From Pseudorhodobacter turbinis (GTDB lineage Bacteria > Pseudomonadota > Alphaproteobacteria > Rhodobacterales > Rhodobacteraceae): a stretch of DNA of 64,000 bases. The stretch lies in contig NZ_CP039965.1 in NCBI RefSeq assembly GCF_005234135.1, positions 1,178,001 through 1,242,000 of the forward strand, read 5' to 3'. Shown piece by piece: positions 17,298 to 25,211 of this stretch; position 1 is the stretch's first letter, and each line of letters opens with the position of its first letter. The notes under the pieces were generated by a model, which saw only the letters and a program-made list of their open reading frames with translations, was not told where the DNA came from and did no database searches. Position numbers and translations under genes: made by a program.

Positions 17298-17300
17298 AGC

Positions 17301-18878
17301 TCAATCCCCAAAGAGGTCTTCGGTTTGTGCGATCTCTCGCGCGCTCTCTGGGGGTATACCAAGGAAAGCGGCCAAAGCCATGGCATTTTCTGCTATGGGG
17401 GCGGTTTCGCGGAGACGCTGCAGGTTGTTGAAATTGGCATCGCGGATTCGGTCGCTCTCAAAGCGGAGGTCTTGGCGGATGGTGGTCAGCAGGCTGTTGA
17501 TTACCTCTGGCGGGGTGTTGTCGCCGGCAAGGTTTACCCGCCCCGCATGGCCAATTAGATAGGGATCACTGAACTCGCATTCCACCTCTAGCAGGCGCAA
17601 TGTTGACCGGTCGCTCGCGAAGTCATGCATCAGGTCAATGTTCGCGGGATCAATGCACATGATCAGCGTGTCTGTTTGCCAGTAGTCGTAGAGCATCCGA
17701 ACCAGGGCGCGCCGGTGTCGTGTGCGCTTTTCCAAAGAGGATTGGATACCGCCAAGATCAGGCAAGGGGGTTTCTGCCTCGTTGAACAAATAGTCGACGG
17801 TGGGCATCCCGGTAACACTGCGGATCCGTTCCGCCAGACGTTTGGCCACATGCCACTTTTTGGAAATGACCATCAACAACGTACGGTCCCGCCCGAGGCT
17901 GTTGCCAGTTTCCCAGAATCGCGGGGTAAAGCGGCGACCAATACGACCGCGCGCTGTCAAGAATTCAAACAGTGTTCGCCCCTCGTCAGAGATCGAAAAG
18001 CGCTCGCCCTTGGCGGAATACAGCTTGCCCAAACGCTCTTTCAACTCCACCGCCTCATCCGAGATTTTGCGCGCGAACAGGTAGTTCTGGCTTAGAAGCA
18101 GGTTGTAGTGGTCATTGTAAAAGGTGACGGGCATCCCATAGTCGGTGAACATCAAGAAGGTGAGCGTGCGGGTTTCAATCTCGCTTTGTGGGATGAGATG
18201 GCGCACGAGCGTTTGGAAAAACGTCTCATCCGGGATCCATGTTGTGCGGAAAAACCGTATCACATCGGGGCGCTCGTCACAAAACGCCAGCAATATCTCA
18301 ATCGTGTTGCGGCGCAGGCACCACCACTGGCTGCCGATCTGGATGTCCAGATCGGACGGTGGATTGCGTTTCAGGCCAAGCTGTTGCTGGATCTGCAACG
18401 AGGTGTAAAACAGCTTCTTTTGCGTCCGCTCATTGAACCAGTGACGATAGATCAGACGCTCTTCCTTGATCCCGGTCCGGATCCAGTCAGATTTGAAGAA
18501 GTCGAAGCTTTCGATGTAATCGGTCTTGGCGGGGGCCAGAAACGCGTGCATGAATTCGGCTGATCTGATCGGCATGCAATCGCCCGAAAGCATATAAAAG
18601 TGGGTGGCAAGCGGGAAAGCATCGACCGCGGTGCGCACCGAAAGCAAAGTTGCCGCAACAAGGCTCCACCCGCCCCAATCACATTTCAGCCGTCTGGGTG
18701 TGAATACGACCGAGGAATTTCCGGCAAGTTTCAGGCGGATGCGGTCGAAATCAGAAGCTTTGGCGCGGGCGTCGAAGTGGATCACGATATAATCGCCGCC
18801 ATCAGTCAACCGATTTGCCTGCGCGATAACGCCGTCGGGGTCTTTGTGGCACAAAAGAATATAGGCTATTTTTGCCAT
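17301..18878 (-). CDS. GT14-like beta-1,6-N-acetylglucosaminyltransferase with C-terminal extension
   Basis: A 525-aa protein. The first 270 residues match the core-2/I-branching (GT14) fold: AKIAYILLCHKDPDGVIAQ, VIHFDARA, KCDWGGWSLV, HFYMLSGDCMPIRS (DxD-like Asp) and GSQWWCLRR, TTWIPDETFFQTL. The remaining 250 residues are an extra domain (RDRTLLMVISKKWHVAKRL, GMPTVDYLF, MCIDPANIDLMHDFA) found with this family in Rhodobacterales. No signal peptide, so it is likely cytoplasmic and modifies a surface glycan precursor. Acceptor and linkage are unknown. Divergent from the sulfotransferase. Confidence 0.8.
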   Translation of the reverse strand: MAKIAYILLCHKDPDGVIAQANRLTDGGDYIVIHFDARAKASDFDRIRLKLAGNSSVVFTPRRLKCDWGGWSLVAATLLSVRTAVDAFPLATHFYMLSGDCMPIRSAEFMHAFLAPAKTDYIESFDFFKSDWIRTGIKEERLIYRHWFNERTQKKLFYTSLQIQQQLGLKRNPPSDLDIQIGSQWWCLRRNTIEILLAFCDERPDVIRFFRTTWIPDETFFQTLVRHLIPQSEIETRTLTFLMFTDYGMPVTFYNDHYNLLLSQNYLFARKISDEAVELKERLGKLYSAKGERFSISDEGRTLFEFLTARGRIGRRFTPRFWETGNSLGRDRTLLMVISKKWHVAKRLAERIRSVTGMPTVDYLFNEAETPLPDLGGIQSSLEKRTRHRRALVRMLYDYWQTDTLIMCIDPANIDLMHDFASDRSTLRLLEVECEFSDPYLIGHAGRVNLAGDNTPPEVINSLLTTIRQDLRFESDRIRDANFNNLQRLRETAPIAENAMALAAFLGIPPESAREIAQTEDLFGD

Positions 18879-19023
18879 GTGGTCTGTCTAAGCCCTCTTT
18901 TGGGTCATTCTTTTCATAATGGCTTTAACAACCATTGAAAAGACAGCGTTTCTTTGCTTTTTAGAAATGAATTTCTCCCATGTTCCCTAAATGAGAGATC
19001 AGAGGCTATGGAGGCGACGGATT

Positions 19024-19842
19024 ATGGGTTTTCCGGGTACATGGATGACTGAAAGTGAAAGCGTCATTTACCGTGTCGTTCCGAAATGCGCATGCTCGAC
19101 CATTGGTCAGATCATGTATTATTCCGATCACGGGCGCTTTTTTGAGGGCGACATCCATGATTCAACGTCGGGCCTGCACAAATGGGCGCAAGAGCATAGC
19201 CAACCCTTGATCGAGCAGCGCGCAAAGGCGCGCGATACCTATGCTTTCACCTGCGTACGTAATCCCTATACACGGATACTCTCTTCCTTTTTTGACAAGA
19301 TTTGCGGTATTCAACGCAATGGAAAACGCTACCGCGGCAACCTTGTGCCACTTTTGGTCCAGAAATACGGGATTGAGGTGGGCGGCGTTGATGGCAAGCA
19401 GGAGTTTGACCAGATCAAGAGCTTCCGCCGCTTTTTGCTATTCGCCCGTGATACGATCCGTTGGCGCAAGCCGATGGACCCGGATATTCACTGGTCGGCC
19501 ATGTCTGGCCATGTCTCGACGTTCATTACGAATGGGGGGCGTTATGATAAAATCGTTCTTACAGAACAGTTTGACGACGGAATGCAAGCCGTGCTCAATG
19601 CGATCGAGACGCCCCATCAGGTTGATTTGAAAGCAATTCCGCGGTTCAATGAAAGCGAGGGGCACGGCCCGAAACGCGCCCATCCGGTGGGGGAGTATTT
19701 CGACGATCTGTCGATGCATCTGGTCTGGGAGATTTACAAGCGCGATTTTCAGCTGTTCAAATATGACTTCGAAAATCCCGGAAATAAAATGCCTATTGGC
19801 GAAATTGATCTGGATGAAGTGCACGCTAAACTGGGCGATTAA
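19024..19842 (+). CDS. Sulfotransferase family 2 domain protein
   Basis: PAPS-dependent carbohydrate sulfotransferase type, 272 aa. The 5'-phosphosulfate loop is VVPKCACSTIGQIMYY (about residues 18-33), and the 3'-phosphate motif is CVRNPYTRILSSFFDK (about 83-98). ATG 19024 follows GGAGG with about 9-nt spacing; the upstream ATG at 18991 would add an unsupported 11 residues. Divergently paired with the GT14-like gene, suggesting a joint role in making a sulfated surface glycan (inference). Confidence 0.85.
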   Translation: MGFPGTWMTESESVIYRVVPKCACSTIGQIMYYSDHGRFFEGDIHDSTSGLHKWAQEHSQPLIEQRAKARDTYAFTCVRNPYTRILSSFFDKICGIQRNGKRYRGNLVPLLVQKYGIEVGGVDGKQEFDQIKSFRRFLLFARDTIRWRKPMDPDIHWSAMSGHVSTFITNGGRYDKIVLTEQFDDGMQAVLNAIETPHQVDLKAIPRFNESEGHGPKRAHPVGEYFDDLSMHLVWEIYKRDFQLFKYDFENPGNKMPIGEIDLDEVHAKLGD

Positions 19843-19961
19843 ACGCGGTTGGCAGTGGGGTCCATCACAGAAGGCAGCGTCTTTGGCTGCGCCTTGTTTT
19901 ATCTGACTTTCAGTCATTACGCCCGGCGGTTGGTAAAATTGCATTGCCCCCTCTTTGATTG

Positions 19962-19989
19962 TTGACTTTTTTTCGCAGAGGCGTATGTC
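19962..19989 (+). promoter_or_regulatory. Stranded native serC promoter at attL
   Basis: TTGACT (19962-19967), 16-bp spacer, TATGTC (19984-19989). This is the host sequence that lay directly before serC; integration has moved it 10.6 kb away. It now points into the 3' end of int, antisense to it. Confidence 0.5.
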
Positions 19990-19993
19990 CGGC

Positions 19994-20020
19994 AGTGGGA
20001 CACCCTTCCCCAACGAAGGG
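19994..20020 (+). other. attL (27-bp attachment core)
   Basis: Identical to attR at 30639-30665: begins AGTGGGACACCC and ends CGAAGGG. It contains the hairpin CCCTTC-cccaac-GAAGGG. The int stop codon lies 13 bp inside. Confidence 0.88.
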
Positions 20021-20032
20021 GTTGATTCATGC

Positions 20033-21055
20033 TTAATTTATCCTTTTTTTACTGATAGTTACGGGATTTTGTTTTGCGGATTGTGTCAGGCTTGTGTCAA
20101 AAAGCACATCGGTGACGGTCTTGTCTTCTAAGGCGTGGCCATAGGTCCGAACCACAATTGCCGGATCTTTCCAGCCGCCGCGCTTGGCGATGGTCACAGG
20201 GTCAAAGCCTGCCCGTAGCATGGCGGTAGCAAAGCCATGGCGGCAACAGTGAGGCGTTAGGCGTTCAATTCCGGCCCGCTCGATTACGTTATCCCATGTC
20301 TTCTTTACGCTGCCCGATTCCGCATATCCGAACACTAATTCGGCAGGGTTGCGGTTGCCGCCGATGCTGGCCATAGCAGCGATAACGGTGGGTGAAAGAT
20401 GCGCTGTGCGTGTCCAAGGCTTAGGCTTGTCACCGGACAGCTTGGCGGTGTTCGAGTTCAAATCCACATCATCCCAGATCATCCGCACAGCCTCACCAAT
20501 ACGCGCCGCAGTGCCAAACATAAAAAAGCAAAGCGCAGCTAAGTGAGGCAAGTTGTCCGTTTTGGCTTGATCAGCGAAAGCCGTTACCCACTCACGGGTT
20601 GCCGGTATCTTTACGGCTGGATTGACCGAGTAGCGCTTCACCTTCACAGGTGCGCACCAGCCCAATTCTGCCGCGTGGTTGATGATCGCCAATGTCGGCG
20701 CGATAACTTGGCGGTTACGAGTTGCGCCTTTTGCGTTGGGATAGAGCTTCACCGCAGCGGCAAGGATTGCGCCGGAACTGATGTTGCGCAGAGGTGTGTC
20801 CTTGAAATGCTCGCACAACTTCAAAAGGAATCGGGTCGATTTGCCTGCATCAAGATAGGCGTTTGCGGCATTGGCAAAGGTCACATGCGCTCCCGGTCCA
20901 TCGAGATGATGTTTCCATTCACGGGCTTCTGCTTCCGCCGCGACCCTTTGGGCAATGGCTTTGTCAGTCGTGCGCGTAGTGCCTCGGAATCGCCCGTTGG
21001 CGGTGCTGCCCCGATAGTGCCAGATCTTGCCGCGCTTGTGGATTTCGTGTGGCAT
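20033..21055 (-). CDS. int: Tyrosine-recombinase integrase of the satellite
   Basis: A 340-aa phage-type integrase that would recombine attP with the serC leader. The catalytic domain shows the first Arg in GTAARIGEAVRM, HxxR in LTPHCCRHGFATAM, the GGWKD loop and VRTYGHA near the tyrosine nucleophile. The N-terminal arm-binding region begins MPHEIHKRGKIWHYRGSTAN. ATG 21055 has GGAGG 7 nt upstream and is preferred over the longer open frame to 21127. It overlaps the upstream HTH gene by 175 bp in another frame and is next to attL, as expected for an integrase. Confidence 0.92.
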   Translation of the reverse strand: MPHEIHKRGKIWHYRGSTANGRFRGTTRTTDKAIAQRVAAEAEAREWKHHLDGPGAHVTFANAANAYLDAGKSTRFLLKLCEHFKDTPLRNISSGAILAAAVKLYPNAKGATRNRQVIAPTLAIINHAAELGWCAPVKVKRYSVNPAVKIPATREWVTAFADQAKTDNLPHLAALCFFMFGTAARIGEAVRMIWDDVDLNSNTAKLSGDKPKPWTRTAHLSPTVIAAMASIGGNRNPAELVFGYAESGSVKKTWDNVIERAGIERLTPHCCRHGFATAMLRAGFDPVTIAKRGGWKDPAIVVRTYGHALEDKTVTDVLFDTSLTQSAKQNPVTISKKRIN

Positions 21056-21234
21056 TCCATAGCCTCCATGAAGGACGAAACGTGATGCGGAAACATTACA
21101 GTGCGTTTGCCGATTTTGGCACGGCAACCTAATGCTCGAACGGTATCAGCTACCGCTCTAGGTGACGCGCCAAGATGCGCCGCCAATTCTGCCGGGGTCG
21201 TGTATTCTGGCAAAAGGGCGGGGCAGTTGGTCAT
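20881..21234 (-). CDS. Small HTH protein, excisionase-like
   Basis: 117 aa. The N-terminal half is a winged-helix/HTH: YTTPAELAAHLGASPRAVAD then ALGCRAKIGKRTVMFPHHV. The C-terminal half is basic and low in structure. Its start overlaps the stop of the upstream gene (TAATG), so it is translationally coupled; its 3' half overlaps int by 175 bp. Position and size suit a recombination directionality factor (Xis/AlpA-like); this role is inferred. Confidence 0.65.
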   Translation of the reverse strand: MTNCPALLPEYTTPAELAAHLGASPRAVADTVRALGCRAKIGKRTVMFPHHVSSFMEAMECHTKSTSAARSGTIGAAPPTGDSEALRARLTKPLPKGSRRKQKPVNGNIISMDRERM

Positions 21235-21731
21235 TAGTCTGATTCGCCCAATACAGGGTTGTCCTGATGCCATTGTAGCTGCTTGTCAGTTTCGACCCGC
21301 AACGCACGGATAGGAAAGTTTAGATACGACGTTGAGGCGGAAAATAGAGAGTCGATGCCCCGCGCTGTCACATCGTTTGAGATAAATACGTTCCCGTCGT
21401 CCATGAACATCAGGACCGGAGGGTCGATGTCATCAGGGTAAAAGTCAGGCTTGAAGTAATAGCGCAAGTGATTGACCAGCTCCTTATAATCCAGCTGGAA
21501 TTTACTATGTACTGCACATGCAATCTTGCCTGCCTCAATACTGGACATGCCCTGCTTAAGGAGCGTAGAGAAGATTTTCAGCATGACAATCCCGTCGCGG
21601 TCGAAAATTCGGGCGGCACCCGGTTTCGTTTCTGGGACACAAGGCAGATGCTGATGCATAGCCGCCTCATTTAATTTCTGGGGTTCAAGGCCTGCCAATT
21701 GACAAGACAGCTTCGCGCGAGCTCTGATCAT
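21234..21731 (-). CDS. MerR-like regulatory protein of the satellite
   Basis: 165 aa, not firmly assigned. Residues 20-70 (LNEAAMHQHLPCVPETKPGA then ARIFDRDGIVMLKIFSTLLKQG) resemble the HTH part of MerR-type or phage excisionase proteins. The rest (NHLRYYFKPDFYPDD, FMDDGNVFISND) is unrecognised. It is the first gene of the merR-like/xis/int unit, and its start codon lies 9 bp from the operator arm at 21741-21757. Confidence 0.6.
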   Translation of the reverse strand: MIRARAKLSCQLAGLEPQKLNEAAMHQHLPCVPETKPGAARIFDRDGIVMLKIFSTLLKQGMSSIEAGKIACAVHSKFQLDYKELVNHLRYYFKPDFYPDDIDPPVLMFMDDGNVFISNDVTARGIDSLFSASTSYLNFPIRALRVETDKQLQWHQDNPVLGESD

Positions 21732-21740
21732 TTCGATATC

Positions 21741-21792
21741 CTATTGCTATATACAATAGGTTGGTAGCAAAGCCAATTGTATATAGCAATAG
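21741..21792. promoter_or_regulatory. Paired operators at the satellite genetic switch
   Basis: Two arms, CTATTGCTATATACAAT (21741-21757) and ATTGTATATAGCAATAG (21776-21792), are perfect 17-bp inverted copies with an 18-bp spacer. Each arm is also nearly self-palindromic (ATTG...CAAT), so each could bind one repressor dimer. They sit between the minus-strand int unit and the plus-strand repressor-like frame. Confidence 0.65.
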
Positions 21793-22041
21793 CTTTTTGC
21801 GGAAACGGCATCTGCTTCACCTCGCACGCCAGCGCCTGCTGCGAAAAGCGGCGATTATCTATTGCTCGATTGGCGGCTTTGGCCGATGTTTCACGGGGCA
21901 TATTTCCTCGCCTCGAGAGCGGGGCAAAAAATTGCACCCGCCGCGTTAGCCGCTATCCGCTCGGCGTTCGAAACTGCCAAGGTTGAGTTTATGGCGGCGA
22001 ATGAGGTTAAAAAGAGTATAGGCACTGATCTGCCCACGTAA
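21777..22041 (+). pseudogene. Phage-type HTH repressor, frameshifted
   Basis: The frame from about 21777 reads RLSIARLAALADVSRGIFPR then LESGAK, an HTH of the Cro/CI type. At the run AAAAAA (about 21927) the homologous continuation APAALAAIRSAFETAKVEF then MAANEVKKSIGTDLPT-stop is in another frame. Removing one A restores a single frame. No good start codon was found, and the N-terminus overlaps the right operator arm. It may be a true pseudogene, a slippage-expressed gene or an assembly error in the homopolymer. Confidence 0.5.
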
Positions 22042-22125
22042 CAATAATTTTACCGATCTTGTGGATGATGCTTCTATGAAAGATACTATGTATGTATAAG
22101 TAGATATGAAGATTGGAGAACCCTT

Positions 22126-22344
22126 ATGAAGAATCCGGGAAATAAGACTTTCCGTCGCGGTTTCGTGACGGGCTTTTCTTCACCTTATCGCTTTGTATTC
22201 GGTGGTTCTACGGCTTACACTAACGCTCCGCGCAATAGAGTAGGATTGTCTTGGATCAATGTTGGGCGTGCGATGAGATCTGCACTTGAACAGGAAAGAC
22301 ATAATATTGGGGAAACTTCCAGCGCCACACCCAAGCGAGGGTGA
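22126..22344 (+). CDS. 72-aa satellite protein of unknown function
   Basis: Not recognised. Starts MKNPGNKTFRRGFVTGFSSP with GGAG 8 nt before the ATG. Basic and Gly/Ser-rich in the first half, helical-looking at the end (NVGRAMRSALEQERHNIGE). The stop codon overlaps the ribosome site of the next gene (TGACATG), so the two are one transcription unit. It occupies the position where satellites carry accessory genes. Confidence 0.6.
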   Translation: MKNPGNKTFRRGFVTGFSSPYRFVFGGSTAYTNAPRNRVGLSWINVGRAMRSALEQERHNIGETSSATPKRG

Positions 22345-22345
22345 C

Positions 22346-22792
22346 ATGTCTTCGCGTGCTGTTTCTGCCGTTCTGAAGATTGAGGATGCAATTGAGCGTG
22401 AGTTAGAAGGTAAGGTCCAAAAACGCGAAATTACTGAGGTTGCTCGTCGAATAACGCAGATTGCGGTTAGCGAGCAGTTTTCGGGCCCTATGCCTCACCC
22501 CAAGCATTTGCGTGAGTATGACGAAATATTACCGGGCGCTGCGGAAAGAATACTTTCAATGGCAGAGCAAAATCTTGAACATAGCATGGGCATGGATCGT
22601 ACTGTTATTGCAGCAGAAATCGAGGATACGAAACGCGGTATGCGCTATGGCGCTTGCCTGTTCTTCGCACTGATACTCGGGGCCTTTGCGTCCTTGTTCG
22701 TCACCAACAACCCGATAGTACCCGGCCTGTTTTTGGGCGCTGCTGCAATCGGTGGAATTGTTTCATTCATTAAAGGTCGAAATGGAAAGTAA
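22346..22792 (+). CDS. DUF2335 family membrane protein
   Basis: 148 aa. Contains the DUF2335 signature FSGPMPHPKHLREYDEILPG then AAERILSMAEQNLEH, followed by two hydrophobic segments (ACLFFALILGAFASLFV and PIVPGLFLGAAAIGGIVSFI). Members are common on phages and islands and have been suggested to act as holin-like proteins, without proof known to me. ATG 22346 with GAGG upstream is preferred to the earlier TTG. It is convergent with the portal gene. Confidence 0.75.
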   Translation: MSSRAVSAVLKIEDAIERELEGKVQKREITEVARRITQIAVSEQFSGPMPHPKHLREYDEILPGAAERILSMAEQNLEHSMGMDRTVIAAEIEDTKRGMRYGACLFFALILGAFASLFVTNNPIVPGLFLGAAAIGGIVSFIKGRNGK

Positions 22793-22942
22793 ACAGCCCT
22801 TTAAATGCCTATAATATATCGCCCCTGTGGAAACTTTGATTGAATCACCTGCATGTGGCTGGATAAATGCTGGGCAGTGCCATCGGATGCAATGGGCTTG
22901 GGCGCCGCGAGTGCAGGTTTTTATGTGCCCACCGACTTATGG

Positions 22943-22980
22943 GGTTGCTTGTGGGTGCAAACGAGAACCCACAAGCAACC
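22943..22980. terminator. Strong bidirectional hairpin between DUF2335 and portal genes
   Basis: A perfect 14-bp stem GGTTGCTTGTGGGT / ACCCACAAGCAACC with a 10-nt loop, 8 bp from the portal stop codon. It has no T tract, so it may act as a Rho-assisted terminator or transcript end protector for the head operon. Confidence 0.55.
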
Positions 22981-22988
22981 TGCCTATC

Positions 22989-24047
22989 TCAATCAGCCCA
23001 GTCGATGAATGTGAGCGCGTCCCTTAGCGCCGCCCCTTCGATCCCGGACTCTTTCGCAATCGCAAGGGCTTGGATCATGGTGGAAAGCGCCCGCGCCTTG
23101 CCGCCTGCATCGAAAGCCTGCATCGGCCTCACACAATCAATCAACACATCGCTGCCCAGCTTGGCTGTGGCCTCCTCTGCCATCAGCATGGCAATGGGTT
23201 GCAGTACAAGTTGAGCAAGGTGGCGTTGCGCCTCTCTCACCATCGGCCCGGTCGTTGAGCCATTGGCAAGCGCAGGCAGGACGCCAAACACCATCGACAC
23301 CGCATCCCGCGCCGCGCCCAGACTTTCGCCCGCCATCGACCTGGACAAATCAGGGGTTAGGTCGCGCGGTTGCCAGTCTTGCTGTGGTGCTGGCCCGCCC
23401 GCCGCCGATACGTTCACCGACTCTCGCAAGATCACGCGGCCCCGGCTTCCCCGGAAAGCGCGGCTCAGCCGTTCTTTTTCGGTTTCGTCGGCCTCTGGAA
23501 ATGGCACAACCTGAGAACCCAAAGGCGCAGTTTGGTAAACCTCGGCCAATGCGGATTCTATCGCTTGCATCATCCCGGCTGTAAGCGATGCCCGCCCCAA
23601 TGGTGCCGAACCCAGATAAGGCGTTGCCGTGTCACAGCCGATCCTAAAATGTAGCACCTCGGCCGCCAATGCGGTTTCAGATCGCCCGCCGCCAGCCTCG
23701 GCCACGGTCACACGGTAAGCGGTTGGTTTTGAATTGCGGGTTTTCAAATCCCAATCGGTGCAGGGAATAAGCCCGGTTTCCCTAATCAGGAATAAGGCTT
23801 CCCCACGCAAGGCCAAGGATCTTGCCGACAAGGCCATGCAAGCCCGCGTCAACATGTCGGTGCCAGACACATCGGCAAGGGCCAAGCCCGATTCCCACAG
23901 CGTCACACAAGCCTGCACCGTTGCAGTCAGTTCACCGATGCCAGACGCGCCGGAAATGTAGCTTTCCCGCGCTGCCATGATTTGCGCCGTGTATCCCGAA
24001 CCGCTGGAACGGGTTTCGATTGCCATTTTTTGTTTGAATGGCCACAT
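22989..24047 (-). CDS. HK97-type phage portal protein
   Basis: 352 aa, short for a portal but complete in motif layout: MWPFKQKMAIETRSSGSGYT start, SLALRGEALFLIRE, AAEVLHFRIG..., LGSAPLGRASLTAGMMQAIE, and a C-terminal AREAQRHLAQLVLQP-type helix. It forms the dodecameric DNA entry ring at a head vertex. The ATG overlaps the connector stop (TGATG) with GGAGG 7 nt upstream, so it is translationally coupled. It is last in the head operon, whereas classic HK97-type operons have it straight after TerL. Confidence 0.88.
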   Translation of the reverse strand: MWPFKQKMAIETRSSGSGYTAQIMAARESYISGASGIGELTATVQACVTLWESGLALADVSGTDMLTRACMALSARSLALRGEALFLIRETGLIPCTDWDLKTRNSKPTAYRVTVAEAGGGRSETALAAEVLHFRIGCDTATPYLGSAPLGRASLTAGMMQAIESALAEVYQTAPLGSQVVPFPEADETEKERLSRAFRGSRGRVILRESVNVSAAGGPAPQQDWQPRDLTPDLSRSMAGESLGAARDAVSMVFGVLPALANGSTTGPMVREAQRHLAQLVLQPIAMLMAEEATAKLGSDVLIDCVRPMQAFDAGGKARALSTMIQALAIAKESGIEGAALRDALTFIDWAD

Positions 24048-24598
24048 CACGTTGCCCTCCGATAAGGGCGCAGCAGGTCAGCGGCGCCGGAATTGATCAT
24101 TGCCCGCGCCATCCACGCAGGGTTGCGGCTGAAACTGCCGCTAAGGTCGCCGCCGATTGAAAAGTTTACAGACGACGCCCCTGACCTGCCCTTGTGCATA
24201 CTCGGCTTGATGCCGTCCGAAACGTATTCAGCCAAGCGCCGGAACGCCTCCGACATAGCCGCCGGGACCGTGCCGCCGCCAACCGTTGCAGTGATCCGGT
24301 AAGGGCCATCTGACACCAGCCGGAAGCCATCCGGCGCGGGTGATAGTTCAACCGTCGACCACGCCTCACCAGCCCAGACTTGCGCCGCGTTTACCGTGGC
24401 AGGGATCAAAGGTGGCTCCCAATCCCCCGGCCCCTCGACCGTCCAAACAACAGCCCGCGCCGTGAACCGGTGGCAAACATATGCCTCGATACGCTGCCAG
24501 ATAAAGACAGGATCAAGCGCCGCCGCCTCGGTCGAAAGCCCGGTAGGTGCATCTGGATAGGTGGCGACCGTCTCCACCTGTTTCAAAGTGACCGCCAT
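24047..24598 (-). CDS. Head-tail connector (HK97 gp6-like)
   Basis: 183 aa. Begins MAVTLKQVETVATYPDAPTG, with the helical bundle region PVFIWQRIEAYVCHRFTARA and a C-terminal AFRRLAEYVSDGIK and RAMINSGAADLLRPYR typical of gp6/gp15 connectors that sit under the portal. Its presence means the satellite makes a head end that could accept a tail. It starts 1 bp after the protease stop, with GGAGG inside the protease 3' end. Confidence 0.7.
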   Translation of the reverse strand: MAVTLKQVETVATYPDAPTGLSTEAAALDPVFIWQRIEAYVCHRFTARAVVWTVEGPGDWEPPLIPATVNAAQVWAGEAWSTVELSPAPDGFRLVSDGPYRITATVGGGTVPAAMSEAFRRLAEYVSDGIKPSMHKGRSGASSVNFSIGGDLSGSFSRNPAWMARAMINSGAADLLRPYRRAT

Positions 24599-24599
24599 G

Positions 24600-25211
24600 T
24601 CAAAACCTCCATCGGTTCAAGGTGCGTTGCAGGCCCGTGCTTTCCGGTATGATCACGCCGCCCGCGCTGCGCTCCTCCACTTTGGTTTCTTTGTAGGCAG
24701 GGACAGTGACCATCGAAAACTCATAGAGAAGTGCGGAAAAGATCGTGCGGATAAGCGCCATCCCCTCGGCTGGATCTTCCTCTGTGGTTTCCTCTGCATT
24801 TGGTTCGACCCGTTGGGGCGGAATGCGAAACCCCGGCGATATGCCCACGACAAGCCCCGCGCCAAAGCCTGCAAAGAAGTCCTGAACATAGCTGGCCTTT
24901 TGCAGTTCTGGAGATATGACCGCCTGAAACGTCACTGCCTCCGGTGTGTCTGCCACGAAGAACGTACCGGCCGCGCGACTGGCAATGGGGCGGTCATAGT
25001 CATGGCCGATCAGCAGGTGAATATCCTCCTCCGGCTTGTCGATACGATAGGCAAACGCGCGTGACGCGAAAGCCTCTTTTTTGGGTCGCCCGGTTTTGCC
25101 GCCATCTGACAGAACCGCGCGGGAATTATAGGGGAATGCGCCTGTCAGGCGGCGCGAACCATCGCGCGCCGCCCTTAGTTCAAGCGCCCCGATTGCGCCG
25201 CCTGTCTGCAT
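24600..25211 (-). CDS. HK97-family prohead protease
   Basis: 203 aa, family U35/S78. Shows the His motif LLIGHDYDRPIASRAAGTFF (about residues 66-85) and the Ser motif LLYEFSMVTVPAY (about 163-175). It would trim the capsid delta domain during head maturation and is complete in length. Its ATG shares a base with the capsid stop (TAATG). Confidence 0.85.
   Translation of the reverse strand: MQTGGAIGALELRAARDGSRRLTGAFPYNSRAVLSDGGKTGRPKKEAFASRAFAYRIDKPEEDIHLLIGHDYDRPIASRAAGTFFVADTPEAVTFQAVISPELQKASYVQDFFAGFGAGLVVGISPGFRIPPQRVEPNAEETTEEDPAEGMALIRTIFSALLYEFSMVTVPAYKETKVEERSAGGVIIPESTGLQRTLNRWRF

Noticed and set aside
19994..20020. tRNA gene as attachment site
   Set aside because: No cloverleaf could be drawn around the 27-bp core. 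The target is the serC leader.
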